DNA from: CBDUQN01 sp965369375
GTDB taxonomy: Bacteria > Krumholzibacteriota > Krumholzibacteriia > Krumholzibacteriales > Krumholzibacteriaceae
Direction: 5' to 3'
Assembly (NCBI GenBank): GCA_965369375.1
Contig: CBDUQN010000025.1
Location: 1-34,003, forward strand
DNA length: 34,003 nt
This document shows positions 1 to 8,096 of this stretch, piece by piece. Made by a program: the position numbers and the translations under genes. Numbering within the stretch: position 1 is the first letter of the stretch; the number at the start of each line of letters is the position of its first letter. Below the pieces are notes generated by a model. That model did not search any database. It saw only the letters and a program-made list of their open reading frames with translations, and had not been told where the DNA came from.

Positions 1-26
1 TGTGTCAGGCGGCGTTTCAGAGACAT
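1..26 (-). CDS. Possible start of a further gene, cut by the window edge
   Basis: An ATG at 26 on the minus strand opens eight codons (MSLKRRLT) before the window ends. It lies 16 bp beyond the stop of the Fe-S nuclease and in the same direction, so it could be the next gene of that operon. The only ribosome-binding hint is a weak GGAAAT just upstream. Too little sequence is present to assign any function. Confidence 0.3.
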
Positions 27-42
27 ATTTCCGGATAGCGTT

Positions 43-1050
43 TCATAGAAGCCGGTCCGGGTAACTCTCGTCCTTGCATATGCGATAAAAATTGCAGAAT
101 CGGCACGAACCGTTGTCTATCTTCGGGAATGCTTCGGGCGAGAGAGCTTCGTTTTTATTGATATCGGAATCGACGAGCGCCGCAGCGAGTTTTTCTATAC
201 CACTTCGTATGTGACCTTCGAATGCTTCGAGCGCTCCTTCATCGATCGCATGCTCGGTGACACTGCCGCCGCGCAGAAGGTTTACTTCGTAGAGGCGTAA
301 CGAATCGAGCGTCTCCCCCAGCACGTGTACCGCGTAGAAGCCGTAGATCCCGAGCTGTACGCGCGCATTGCGGCCCTGCGATTCGTCACCGTCGGCTGCT
401 GCGGCACCCCTGTTTGTTTTCCAGTCTACGATATTAAACGTCCCATCGAAACCCCTGAACATAAAATCAGTTTTTGCATAGACCGTTACACCCTCAAATT
501 CGAAGCTCTGTGAGAACTCGGCTTTATCGAGATCTTCAATGACCCAGCTCGAGGTATCACTCTTTGAAATTATTGCGAGTATCGGACTCTTGAAGATGCC
601 TTCCACTCCTTCGACGCACTCGTTTTTCGTTCTGTCCAGACGCTCTGTATCGAGGGTGCGCCCATATTCGTGCTCGAGCAGGGCAAGCCAATCGATGTTG
701 AGCCGCCCGCCCCTCTTCTTCGGCTCGGTCCGGTATCGCTTCGCCTCGGAGAAATCGAGTTGATTCCGGAAGCGCTCGAGCGTGTAATCGGCCACTTTTT
801 CTTTATCGGGAATTCTGCCTTTCCTCTGCATCGATTGAAGCACTTTCGATGCCACATAGTGGACGAGCTGACCCCTCCATAGCGCAAGTGAAGTGAGGCG
901 TTTGAGCTTGAACGCCTCCCGTATAAGTGTCGGAGCGCCGGCTTCCCAGCCGCCCCAGCTGAAGTAATAATGAAAGTAATAACGCCTCCGGCATTCGCCG
1001 AAGAGCGATTCGCGGGATACCGACCAACCGAATTTATTCTTGAAGCTCAT
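43..1050 (-). CDS. PD-(D/E)XK nuclease with Cas4/AddB-type Fe-S cysteines
   Basis: The 335-residue protein looks like a single-domain RecB/Cas4-family nuclease. Cys20 lies in the N-terminal helix motif GECRRRYYFHYY, and Cys316, Cys319 and Cys325 form a C-terminal CX2CX5C. This one-plus-three arrangement is the 4Fe-4S 'staple' known from Cas4 and AddB. The catalytic core is visible as AKTDFMF followed by IVDWKTN in the middle of the protein, matching the D...(D/E)XK signature. The family cleaves or resects DNA ends. No helicase domain and no cas genes accompany it here. Its ATG overlaps the acpS stop as ATGA, so the two are probably translationally coupled. A role in recombination or repair is inference; the fold assignment is firmer. 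Confidence 0.8.
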   Translation of the reverse strand: MSFKNKFGWSVSRESLFGECRRRYYFHYYFSWGGWEAGAPTLIREAFKLKRLTSLALWRGQLVHYVASKVLQSMQRKGRIPDKEKVADYTLERFRNQLDFSEAKRYRTEPKKRGGRLNIDWLALLEHEYGRTLDTERLDRTKNECVEGVEGIFKSPILAIISKSDTSSWVIEDLDKAEFSQSFEFEGVTVYAKTDFMFRGFDGTFNIVDWKTNRGAAAADGDESQGRNARVQLGIYGFYAVHVLGETLDSLRLYEVNLLRGGSVTEHAIDEGALEAFEGHIRSGIEKLAAALVDSDINKNEALSPEAFPKIDNGSCRFCNFYRICKDESYPDRLL

Positions 1051-1436
1051 TCGCCTTTAACTGATTCGAGGATCACAATCGCCAGGGCATAATCGCCTTC
1101 GTGTGTCAGGCTCAGGTGAGTCTTGTCTATGCCGCGCGAGCGCAAGATCTGTTCGAGGCGGCCGGAGAAGCGAAGATTCGGCTGTCCGCTTTCCGCGGTG
1201 GCAATGCGGACCTCTTTCAGCGATATGCCCCGTCCCCAGCCCGTGCCGAGGGCCTTGAAAAACGCCTCGCGCGCGGCGAAACGGGCGGCGAAGAAATGAG
1301 CGCTTCTGTGCCGCTTCATCCCCTCCGCGATTTCATCATCGGTGCTCGTCCGCTTGAGAAAACGCTCACCATAACGGCTGATGAGATCTTCAACCCTCGA
1401 GATCTGAACCGAGTCGATACCGGTGCCGATTATCAT
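1047..1436 (-). CDS. acpS: Holo-[acyl-carrier-protein] synthase
   Basis: AcpS transfers 4'-phosphopantetheine from CoA to apo-ACP in the cytoplasm, which fatty acid synthesis requires. The protein starts with the family's N-terminal motif MIIGTGIDSVQISRV, whose Asp is a metal ligand. It then has FAARFAAREAFFKALGTGWG, carrying the Glu of the second metal site, and ends with LSLTHEGDYALAIV. At about 129 residues it has the usual AcpS length. I chose ATG 1436. A TTG at 1445 in the same frame would add three residues, and it sits only 4 nt after a GAGG, against 13 nt for the ATG, so the exact start is uncertain. Its stop overlaps the start of the downstream nuclease gene. A 94-bp divergent spacer separates it from the radical SAM gene. 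Confidence 0.95.
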   Translation of the reverse strand: MIIGTGIDSVQISRVEDLISRYGERFLKRTSTDDEIAEGMKRHRSAHFFAARFAAREAFFKALGTGWGRGISLKEVRIATAESGQPNLRFSGRLEQILRSRGIDKTHLSLTHEGDYALAIVILESVKGE

Positions 1437-1539
1437 GATAATCAAGATACCTCACAGAAACCATGTGCAGCACAGCATTGATTATTCGCGATCTTCATCC
1501 CAATAAATTGACGCGGCACGGCTGCTGACGCTATATTAA

Positions 1540-2460
1540 ATGAAACCACCGGTTGAGTGTATAATAAAATCAAGAGCACGAATGATGATTGTATATGATC
1601 CGCCGTTGTACCGCCCGCCGAGCGAAGCCTACTCGCTCATTTTTCAGGCAACGCTCGGGTGTTCGTTCAATAAATGCCGTTTCTGTCATATGTACAAGGA
1701 TAAGCCCTTCAGGGTGAAGCCGTGGGATGATCTGAAAGCCGAGATCGATGATGCGGCGCGCGGCCGCCCGGACACGAAACGGATCTTTCTCGCTGACGGG
1801 GATGCCTTCGTTCTGAGCACCCCCAAGCTGGAGCGGATTCTCGAATATCTGTATAAGTCCTTTCCCGGCCTTCAGCGTGTCGCCGCCTATGCCACTCCTC
1901 AGAACCTCGTTTCAAAATCGGTTGAGGAGATGACGCGGCTGCGGGAGAGGGGCTTGACCATTCTCTATTACGGTATCGAATCGGGTGACCCCGAGGTTCT
2001 GAGAAAAGTCGAAAAGGGCACCTCTCCCGAGGAAATAGTTGAGGGGTGCTTGAGAGCAAAAGAGGCCGGCATCAAGTTGTCCGTCACCGTCATTCTAGGC
2101 CTCGGCGGCAAACGTATGAGCATGCAGCATGCACGGGGAACTGCCGGTTTATTAAACAAGATACAGCCCCGCTTTCTCTCCACGCTCTCACTGATGCTTG
2201 GGCCCTATCGCGAGCGATACCGCACCGAAATGGGCGAGGATTTTGAATTTACCTCATCCAAAGATGACATCGTCGAGCTAAGAACATTGATAGAACATCT
2301 TGAGACCGACAAGTGCATTTTCAGGAGCAACCATGCCTCGAACTACCTGCCGCTGAAAGGCACGCTTCTCGGGAGCAAGGAGCGGCTCCTTGCGGAGATC
2401 GACCGGGCTCTCGATTCACCTGAAACCCATTTCCGGAAAGAGTGGATGAGGGGCCTATAG
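1540..2460 (+). CDS. Radical SAM protein, CX4CX2C type
   Basis: The protein has a radical SAM core: Cys41, Cys46 and Cys49 in GCSFNKCRFCHMY would bind the 4Fe-4S cluster that cleaves S-adenosylmethionine. The spacing is CX4CX2C rather than the commoner CX3CX2C, and belongs to a recognised group of uncharacterised radical SAM proteins. Further core motifs are IFLADGDAFVL, YYGIESGDPEVL and VTVILGLGG. At 306 residues it consists of the TIM-barrel core plus a short tail, with no extra Fe-S domain and no B12 domain. The ATG at 1540 lacks a clear Shine-Dalgarno; ATGs at 1582 and 1585 are alternatives. The substrate is unknown. It stands alone between acpS (divergent) and the rnf operon. Confidence 0.85.
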   Translation: MKPPVECIIKSRARMMIVYDPPLYRPPSEAYSLIFQATLGCSFNKCRFCHMYKDKPFRVKPWDDLKAEIDDAARGRPDTKRIFLADGDAFVLSTPKLERILEYLYKSFPGLQRVAAYATPQNLVSKSVEEMTRLRERGLTILYYGIESGDPEVLRKVEKGTSPEEIVEGCLRAKEAGIKLSVTVILGLGGKRMSMQHARGTAGLLNKIQPRFLSTLSLMLGPYRERYRTEMGEDFEFTSSKDDIVELRTLIEHLETDKCIFRSNHASNYLPLKGTLLGSKERLLAEIDRALDSPETHFRKEWMRGL

Positions 2461-2529
2461 GCAAATCGGGCTGCGTGTGCGCATATCCATCCTGAATCCC
2501 CGGGTTGCATATATTTATTATATCGTGAT

Positions 2530-2556
2530 TTGTCTTGATTTTCTTATAGCTATAGT
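2530..2556 (+). promoter_or_regulatory. Possible promoter for the rnf operon
   Basis: TTGTCT at 2530-2535 and TATAGT at 2551-2556 are separated by 15 bp in an AT-rich stretch upstream of rnfA. The spacer is short and the match is partial, so this is only a candidate. A start here would give a leader of about 165 nt containing the 44-bp repeats. Confidence 0.2.
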
Positions 2557-2622
2557 GTACTTTTTTCCCGATTTTTTCCGCCTTCCGGAAAAATTTGTGT
2601 GAGCGAGGATGTTATCAAATAG

Positions 2623-2738
2623 CGTATCCATACGGCGGTGGAGGAAGGATAGGATATTTCACTAATCGTATCCGTGGGGTGGCGGGGGAGCAAGAGAATA
2701 TTCCTCTTATCGTATCCATGAGGTGACGGATGAACAAG
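2623..2738 (+). repeat. Degenerate 44-bp tandem repeat running into the rnfA start
   Basis: The heptamer CGTATCC occurs at 2623, 2667 and 2711, exactly 44 bp apart each time. Units 1 and 2 match at 30 of 44 positions without gaps. Unit 3 matches unit 2 at 22 of its first 28 positions. Unit 3 contains the ribosome-binding region and start codon of rnfA (GAGGTGACGGATG), so the upstream units are decayed copies of the gene's own start region. No complete open frame results from the copies. Confidence 0.8.
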
Positions 2739-3311
2739 TTGTTGCTGATTATCATAGCTGCGGTACTCGTTAACAACTACGTCCTGATGAGGTTTCTCGG
2801 GATCTGTCCCTTCCTCGGCGTTTCGCGGAAAGTCAAGACGGCTATGGGCATGAGCGGGGCGGTTCTCTTTGTGATGACCATGGCTTCGGTAGCGACCTGG
2901 CTTATTTACCACTATGTCCTTGTTCGATTCAATCTTGTTTATTTGCAGACGGTTATGTTTATTCTGGTCATCGCGAGTCTTGTTCAGCTCGTGGAGCTCG
3001 CGCTTCAGAAACTGAGCCCCGGACTCTACAAGGCGCTCGGAATTTACCTGCCGTTGATCACGACCAATTGCGCTGTTCTCGGCGTTGCGGTGCTCAATAT
3101 TCAGAAGGAGCATACGCTGATCGAGACAACAATCTATGGTTTCGGGGCGGCGATCGGCTTTGGACTCGCGATGCTGCTCTTCTCCGGCTTGAGAGAGCGG
3201 ATCGATCTCTGTGATACACCGGTTCCATTTCGTGGCACGGCCATCGGCCTTATTACGGCGGGGCTCTTGTCGCTCGCGTTCATGGGTTTTACAGGACTTG
3301 TGAAGATATAA
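2730..3311 (+). CDS. rnfA: Rnf electron-transport complex subunit RnfA
   Basis: RnfA is an integral membrane subunit of the Rnf complex, which couples electron transfer between ferredoxin and NAD to Na+ or H+ movement. The 193-residue protein has the standard length and about six hydrophobic helices. It carries the family motifs NNYVLMRFLGICPFLGVS near residue 15 and LITTNCAVLGVAV near 110, whose cysteines belong to the pair of half-sites that RnfA and RnfE use to hold a membrane-embedded iron centre. The ATG follows GAGGTGACGG. It is the first gene of rnfABCDGE, 22 bp before rnfB. Confidence 0.97.
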   Translation: MNKLLLIIIAAVLVNNYVLMRFLGICPFLGVSRKVKTAMGMSGAVLFVMTMASVATWLIYHYVLVRFNLVYLQTVMFILVIASLVQLVELALQKLSPGLYKALGIYLPLITTNCAVLGVAVLNIQKEHTLIETTIYGFGAAIGFGLAMLLFSGLRERIDLCDTPVPFRGTAIGLITAGLLSLAFMGFTGLVKI

Positions 3312-3333
3312 GAATCCAGGAGCCTGGAAGAAG

Positions 3334-4173
3334 ATGATTGCACCTATCCTAGCACTTGCCGCACTCGCACTCCTCGCGAGCTTCGGTCTCGCGATTGCAG
3401 CGCGCATCTTCGCCGTTCCGCATGATCCGAAAGCCGATGCTATCGAGGAGGAGCTGCCGGGAGTCAACTGCGGCGCCTGCAGCCTTCCCGGATGTTCCGA
3501 ACTCGCCAAGCGGATCGCCGAGGGGAAGGCGGAAGTCGATGCCTGCCCCGTAGGCGGCGAGACGGTTGCGCATATGATCGCCAAGCTCATGGGTCTCGAG
3601 TACGAGGGGGGAGGGGTAAGGGATGTGGCGCTCGTGCTCTGTGGCGGAGACGACGAGGTTGCGGCAAAGCGGTTTTATTACAATGGCATATACGATTGTG
3701 AATCAGCCGCGATTCTCTTCGGTGGTGACAAGGCGTGCTCATACGGGTGTCTCGGCCTGGGAACCTGCGCGGCGGTATGCCCCTTCGACGCCATCGATAT
3801 GCTCCCCGGCGGTCTCGCCCTCGTCAATCCCGAAAAATGCACGGGGTGCACGAAGTGCGTAGCCGCCTGTCCGAAAAATATTATAATAATGGTGCCGGCG
3901 GATAAAACTCTGCACATTCTATGCAGCTCTCACGACAAGGGGGGAAAGGTTCGCAAGGCATGCAAGGTCGGCTGTATCGGGTGCCTGCGCTGCGTGAAGG
4001 AGGCCCCCGAGGGTGCGATCACCATGGAGGAGAACCTCGCCGTCGTGAATTACGAGGCGGAAATCCCCGGGGAAGTAGCTGAATCCTGTCCGATGGACAC
4101 GATCGTCGTCCGGGGTATCGGCGTCGAGGAAGGCACGCCCAAGCTCAAGAAGGCTGCTGGGGGTGAGAGTTGA
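3334..4173 (+). CDS. rnfB: Rnf complex subunit RnfB, multi-cluster ferredoxin subunit
   Basis: RnfB takes electrons from or gives them to soluble ferredoxin. An N-terminal membrane anchor (residues 2-24) is followed by the CX2CX4CX16C cluster motif (Cys46, 49, 54, 71). Further cysteine groups lie at 135/139/145/149, 169/172/175/179 (a classical CX2CX2CX3CP) and 210/214/217/220 with 252. The protein has 20 cysteines in 279 residues. That is clearly longer than the roughly 190-residue enterobacterial RsxB and is closer to the extended RnfB of anaerobes, so more Fe-S clusters are expected. A Shine-Dalgarno-like GGAAGAAG precedes the ATG. Its stop overlaps the rnfC start (TGATG). Confidence 0.96.
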   Translation: MIAPILALAALALLASFGLAIAARIFAVPHDPKADAIEEELPGVNCGACSLPGCSELAKRIAEGKAEVDACPVGGETVAHMIAKLMGLEYEGGGVRDVALVLCGGDDEVAAKRFYYNGIYDCESAAILFGGDKACSYGCLGLGTCAAVCPFDAIDMLPGGLALVNPEKCTGCTKCVAACPKNIIIMVPADKTLHILCSSHDKGGKVRKACKVGCIGCLRCVKEAPEGAITMEENLAVVNYEAEIPGEVAESCPMDTIVVRGIGVEEGTPKLKKAAGGES

Positions 4174-5498
4174 TGGGAAGCGGCAAGTTTTTCGGCGGCG
4201 TTCATCCTGTGTATAATAAGCAAATCTCGAGCGGTTGCGCCATCGAGCCGATACCGCTGCCTGATAATCTTATCGTACAGTTTGTGCAAAATCTCGGCGC
4301 CCCTCCCGAACCACTCGTGAAAAAGGGTGACGGCGTCAAGAAAGGACAGGTAATCGCCGAAGCGAGAGGATTTGTTTCGGTGCCCGTTCACGCGCCGACA
4401 TCCGGAACCATAAAATCGATCGATGTCTATCCCCATCCCGTAGGTACCGATATGCCCGCAGCTGTGATAGAGCCTGACGGAAACGACACATGGGAAGACG
4501 GCTGTAATATCGAGAGGAATGTGGAGAGTTTAAACGCGGAAGATATAAAAAATTATATATTCGAAGGTGGTCTCGTCGGTATGGGCGGCGCAACGTTCCC
4601 GACGCATGTCAAGCTCTCTCCGCCCGAGAACAAGAAGATTGATCTCCTGATAATAAACGGTGCCGAGTGCGAGCCGTACCTGACGGCGGATCACCGGCTG
4701 ATGCTCGAGCGGCCGAAAGAGATTCTCGAGGGAGCAGCGCTCTTCGCCCGCGTTCTCGGTGTCAAGAAAATCATCGTCGCCATCGAGAAGAATAAGCCGG
4801 ATGCAATAGAGACGATGCGAAAGACCGCGGCGGGATACGAGGGCTTCAGCGTCGAGGCGCTCGATGTTATTTACCCGCAGGGGGCCGAAAAACAGCTCAT
4901 CTTTGCACTTGCGAGACGCCGTGTACCGGCGGGCGGTCTGCCGATGGATGTCGGCGTGCTCGTTCAGAACGTCGGTACGTCACTCGCCGCTTACGAGGCG
5001 GTCCGCTTCAACAGACCGCTCATAGAACGTGTCGTTACCATTACGGGAAGCGGCATCAACGAACCGAAAAACGTGCTTGCGCGTATCGGCACGACATTCG
5101 AGGATCTCGTAAAATTCTGCGGAGGCTTGAAGCGGGAAACGGGGAAGGTTATCAGCGGCGGCCCGATGATGGGGGTTGCCCAGTATTCTCTCGAGGCTTC
5201 GGTGACGAAAGGGACGAGCGGGGTAGTGCTGCTCGGCCGTGATGAGATTGCACAGTACATCAGCGATGCGTGCATCCGCTGCGGCCGCTGCCTCGCAGTG
5301 TGCCCTATGAAGCTCAATCCATCGTCCTTGAGCATTTTTGTTGAGCGTATGCGCTTTGCGGACGCAGATGAGTACAACATAAACGATTGCATCGAGTGCG
5401 GTTGCTGCGCCTATGTCTGTCCTTCGCGAAGGCCTATGGTCCATCACTTCAGACGGGCAAAAGCCGAGCTGCGAAAGAAAAAGCAAAAAGCGGGTTGA
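4173..5498 (+). CDS. rnfC: Rnf complex subunit RnfC, NADH/FMN-binding
   Basis: RnfC is the peripheral subunit that reacts with NAD(H) and carries FMN and two 4Fe-4S clusters. Features seen in order are an N-terminal barrel-sandwich region (KKGQVIAEARGFVSVPVHAP), the nucleotide-binding loop GLVGMGGATFPTHVKL, the NGAECEPYLTADH motif, and two C-terminal CX2CX2CX3CP clusters at Cys367-377 and Cys406-416. The 441-residue length is typical of short RnfC without the long Ala/Lys-rich tail of enterobacteria. I chose ATG 4173, which overlaps the rnfB stop as TGATG behind GGGGGTGAGAG; an in-frame TTG at 4170 is less likely. rnfD follows after 3 bp. Confidence 0.97.
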   Translation: MGSGKFFGGVHPVYNKQISSGCAIEPIPLPDNLIVQFVQNLGAPPEPLVKKGDGVKKGQVIAEARGFVSVPVHAPTSGTIKSIDVYPHPVGTDMPAAVIEPDGNDTWEDGCNIERNVESLNAEDIKNYIFEGGLVGMGGATFPTHVKLSPPENKKIDLLIINGAECEPYLTADHRLMLERPKEILEGAALFARVLGVKKIIVAIEKNKPDAIETMRKTAAGYEGFSVEALDVIYPQGAEKQLIFALARRRVPAGGLPMDVGVLVQNVGTSLAAYEAVRFNRPLIERVVTITGSGINEPKNVLARIGTTFEDLVKFCGGLKRETGKVISGGPMMGVAQYSLEASVTKGTSGVVLLGRDEIAQYISDACIRCGRCLAVCPMKLNPSSLSIFVERMRFADADEYNINDCIECGCCAYVCPSRRPMVHHFRRAKAELRKKKQKAG

Positions 5499-5501
5499 TG
5501 A

Positions 5502-6635
5502 ATGGCAGATAACAACAGAGAACTCGATCCCAATGAGGAGCAGGGTGAGGCCCGCCACGAGGGCGAGGAAAAAACGCCCGAGCCGAAGGCCGATAAGCCA
5601 AAGCCGAAGAAAAAAGATCCGATCGGTCCCCGGTTTCTCGTAAGCTCCTCACCTCATATGCACGATGGTCAGACCGTCGGCGGCATCATGCGGCTCGTCA
5701 TATATGCCCTGCTGCCGGCTACGATCTTTGCGGTATATATTTTCGGTTTTGCGGCCCTAAGAGTAATACTCATATCGCTCGCTTCAGCCGTGATCTTCGA
5801 GGCGCTCGCGCAAAAAATCATGAAGCGCCCCGTGAGGGTGAGTGACTCCAGCGCAATAATTACCGGACTCCTGCTTGCGCTCAACTTGCCGGTAACGAGT
5901 CCGTGGTGGCTGATTGTCGTGGGCAATCTTTTCGCTATCGTCGTGGCGAAGCAGCTCTACGGCGGCCTGGGATACAACCCGTTCAACCCAGCGCTTGTGG
6001 GCCGTGTCGTGCTGTTGATTTCGTTCCCCGTTCAGATGACCGCGCGATGGGGTGAGATTTCGAGATGGGTCGGTCCATTCAAATACGGCATTGACGCAGC
6101 GACAACCGCAACTCCCCTGGGAAGAATCAGGGAGTCGGTGATTTCGCTCGGGCACATAGATTATCAGGTCACGAGCAATGATATGCTCGCTCTTCTCATT
6201 GGTAACCGGACGGGCTCCATCGGGGAAGTCTCCGTCGTGCTGCTTTTCATCGGAGGCATATTCCTCATTGCAAAACGAGTCATTTCCTGGCATACGCCGG
6301 TGGCGTTCATCGGCACGGTCTGGGTCATGACGGGGATATTCCATTTGATCGATCCGACGAAATACGCCGATCCGACCTTTCATGTGATTTCCGGAGGTTT
6401 GTTCCTCGGCGCCATCTTCATGGCCACCGATTATGTAACGAGCCCGATCACCGGCAAAGGGATGATTATATTCGGAATCGGCTGCGGCGTGATTACCGTC
6501 ATCATCCGGCTCTTCGGCGCCTATCCTGAAGGAGTGAGCTTCGCAATTCTGCTGATGAACGCCGCAACGCCGCTCATCGATCGCTACACGAGACCGGTGG
6601 TATTCGGTGCGGTGAAGAAGAAGGCGGTGGCTTGA
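5502..6635 (+). CDS. rnfD: Rnf complex subunit RnfD, flavinylated membrane subunit
   Basis: RnfD is a polytopic membrane subunit with covalently bound FMN. After a charged Glu/Lys/Pro-rich N-terminal extension of about 40 residues, the usual SSSPHMHDG motif appears at 48-56, followed by multiple hydrophobic helices. The candidate flavinylation site is Thr204 in TTATPLGR, which fits the (S/T)-x-A-T pattern but has Thr where the consensus (S/T)GAT has Gly. GGLGYNPFNPALVGR at 154-168 is a family signature. The acidic-basic N-terminal tail is absent from typical RnfD and would lie in the cytoplasm. Flavinylation would need ApbE, encoded at 9938-10987. A 64-bp gap, the largest inside the operon, precedes rnfG. 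Confidence 0.95.
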   Translation: MADNNRELDPNEEQGEARHEGEEKTPEPKADKPKPKKKDPIGPRFLVSSSPHMHDGQTVGGIMRLVIYALLPATIFAVYIFGFAALRVILISLASAVIFEALAQKIMKRPVRVSDSSAIITGLLLALNLPVTSPWWLIVVGNLFAIVVAKQLYGGLGYNPFNPALVGRVVLLISFPVQMTARWGEISRWVGPFKYGIDAATTATPLGRIRESVISLGHIDYQVTSNDMLALLIGNRTGSIGEVSVVLLFIGGIFLIAKRVISWHTPVAFIGTVWVMTGIFHLIDPTKYADPTFHVISGGLFLGAIFMATDYVTSPITGKGMIIFGIGCGVITVIIRLFGAYPEGVSFAILLMNAATPLIDRYTRPVVFGAVKKKAVA

Positions 6636-6676
6636 TAGAGAGAAATCGCAGGCAGTCTGTGACATCAAACCGATGG

Positions 6677-6688
6677 CTCCACGTGGAG
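6677..6688 (+). promoter_or_regulatory. 12-bp palindrome over the rnfG ribosome-binding site
   Basis: CTCCACGTGGAG is a perfect palindrome, and its right half is part of the GGAGG Shine-Dalgarno (6685-6689) of rnfG. In RNA, CTCC could pair with GGAG across an ACGT loop and cover the ribosome-binding site. It may equally be chance. Confidence 0.3.
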
Positions 6689-6699
6689 GTTCTTAAAAG

Positions 6700-7362
6700 A
6701 TGAAAGAGATTTTCCGGCTCTGTTTCGTACTCACGATAATTGCAGCCGTTTCGGCCGGGGTTCTGGCATTTGTAGATCAAAAAACTCAAGAACCCATTGA
6801 GATTTCACTCCGAGAGGAAAAGATGGCTGCGGTGCGCAACGTGCTGCCCGAATTCGATAATGAGCCCGACAAGGATACCATCGTCCTTGAATTCCCGGGT
6901 GCGGACAGTGTGACGTTCTATCGTGGGAGAAAGGGCACGGATATCGTAGGCGTTGCATTTTCCGTAATCGCGCCGAACGGCTACTCGGGCGAGATAGAGG
7001 TCATGGTCGGGGTAAACACGGATGGTATCGTTCAGGGGATCGAGGTACTCCTCCATCTGGAAACGCCGGGGCTCGGCGCGAAGATCGAGACGGAGGGTTT
7101 CAGGGATCAGTACAAGGGCAAGAGCCTCAAAGACCCCGAAGTGTGGGACGTCATGAAAGACGGCGGGTCGTTCAAACAGATTACCGGTGCGACGATTTCG
7201 TCACGTGCCGTGACACACGCCGTCGCCCGGGGAATAGAATTCTTCGTGGAGCAGAAATCGGAGATTTTGGGATCTGGAAATAACGCAGAGGGCGGTAAAG
7301 ACGAACAGTCGAAGGAGTGCGAAAAGAAGGACGCAAAGATAATCGAGGAGAAAGAGGAATGA
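6700..7362 (+). CDS. rnfG: Rnf complex subunit RnfG, covalent FMN subunit
   Basis: RnfG is a membrane-anchored periplasmic subunit that carries covalent FMN. It has one N-terminal transmembrane segment (residues 5-24), the conserved HLETPGLGAKI at 119-129, and the flavinylation motif QITGATISSRA with Thr165 as the predicted FMN attachment residue. The FMN-binding domain ends near 185. The last 30 residues are a Lys/Glu-rich tail that is not part of the domain. The ATG lies 10 nt after GGAGG. The stop overlaps the rnfE start as ATGA. Confidence 0.96.
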   Translation: MKEIFRLCFVLTIIAAVSAGVLAFVDQKTQEPIEISLREEKMAAVRNVLPEFDNEPDKDTIVLEFPGADSVTFYRGRKGTDIVGVAFSVIAPNGYSGEIEVMVGVNTDGIVQGIEVLLHLETPGLGAKIETEGFRDQYKGKSLKDPEVWDVMKDGGSFKQITGATISSRAVTHAVARGIEFFVEQKSEILGSGNNAEGGKDEQSKECEKKDAKIIEEKEE

Positions 7363-8066
7363 GTGTCAGCAAGGAGTTCTTCAAGGGTTTCTGGAGCGAG
7401 AACCCGATCTTCCGTCTTGTTCTCGGGCTCTGCCCGACGCTCGCCGTGACGACGACGGCCGAAAACGGTATCGGCATGGGACTCGCCACGGCATTCGTTC
7501 TCGTCTGCTCAAATATGGTTATTGCGATGATGCGTAACTTCATCCCGAAGAAGATCAGAATCCCCGCCTTCATCGTAACGATCGCTACTTTCGTGACAAT
7601 CGTCGATCTCGTTATGAACGGCTACTTCCATGCGCTTCACAAGAGCCTCGGACTTTTTATCCCGTTGATCGTAGTAAACTGTATCATTCTCGGTCGCGCG
7701 GAAGCGTTCGCTTCCAAGAATCCGATATTTATCTCTATAGTCGATGGCATCGGAATGGGAGCCGGGTTTACCATCTCACTCATGGTCATCGGCGCCATCC
7801 GGGAGCTGATCGGCAACGGCACTATTTTTAATATTGCGGTTTTCGGTGATTCGTACCTGCCGCTCCTTCTTATGATACTACCGCCGGGAGCTTTCATAGT
7901 GCTCGGTGTTCTCCTCGGACTCATGAACCAGGTCGAGATCCGTCTCGCCGAACGCGCGGGGCGCATTCCGATCATCCGCAAGGAACACGACTGCGCAAGC
8001 TGCACGATCCACCGCGGCTGGTTCGGCCTCGGCTCGGGCGCACGGACGGAAAAGCCCGCGGAGTAA
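7359..8066 (+). CDS. rnfE: Rnf complex subunit RnfE
   Basis: RnfE is the second RnfA-like integral membrane subunit, forming with RnfA the ion-translocating core. Motifs seen are LGLCPTLAVTTTAENG near the N-terminus and LIVVNCIILGRAEAFASKNP in the middle, with about six hydrophobic helices. The tail contains a CASC pair, as in many RnfE/NqrD-like proteins. I chose the ATG at 7359 (235 residues), because it sits in an ATGA overlap with rnfG behind AAAGAGGA; an in-frame GTG at 7317 would only add residues encoded inside rnfG. It is the last gene of the operon and converges with the minus-strand gene remnant 30 bp away. Confidence 0.96.
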   Translation: MSVSKEFFKGFWSENPIFRLVLGLCPTLAVTTTAENGIGMGLATAFVLVCSNMVIAMMRNFIPKKIRIPAFIVTIATFVTIVDLVMNGYFHALHKSLGLFIPLIVVNCIILGRAEAFASKNPIFISIVDGIGMGAGFTISLMVIGAIRELIGNGTIFNIAVFGDSYLPLLLMILPPGAFIVLGVLLGLMNQVEIRLAERAGRIPIIRKEHDCASCTIHRGWFGLGSGARTEKPAE

Positions 8067-8096
8067 TATCGAGCGTATTTCTCTCAACAATATCGA

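Noticed and set aside
2550..3590. 346-codon open frame antisense to rnfA and rnfB
   Set aside because: It is the shadow of two certain genes, its product is Arg/His/Glu-rich without domain features, and it has no ribosome-binding support.
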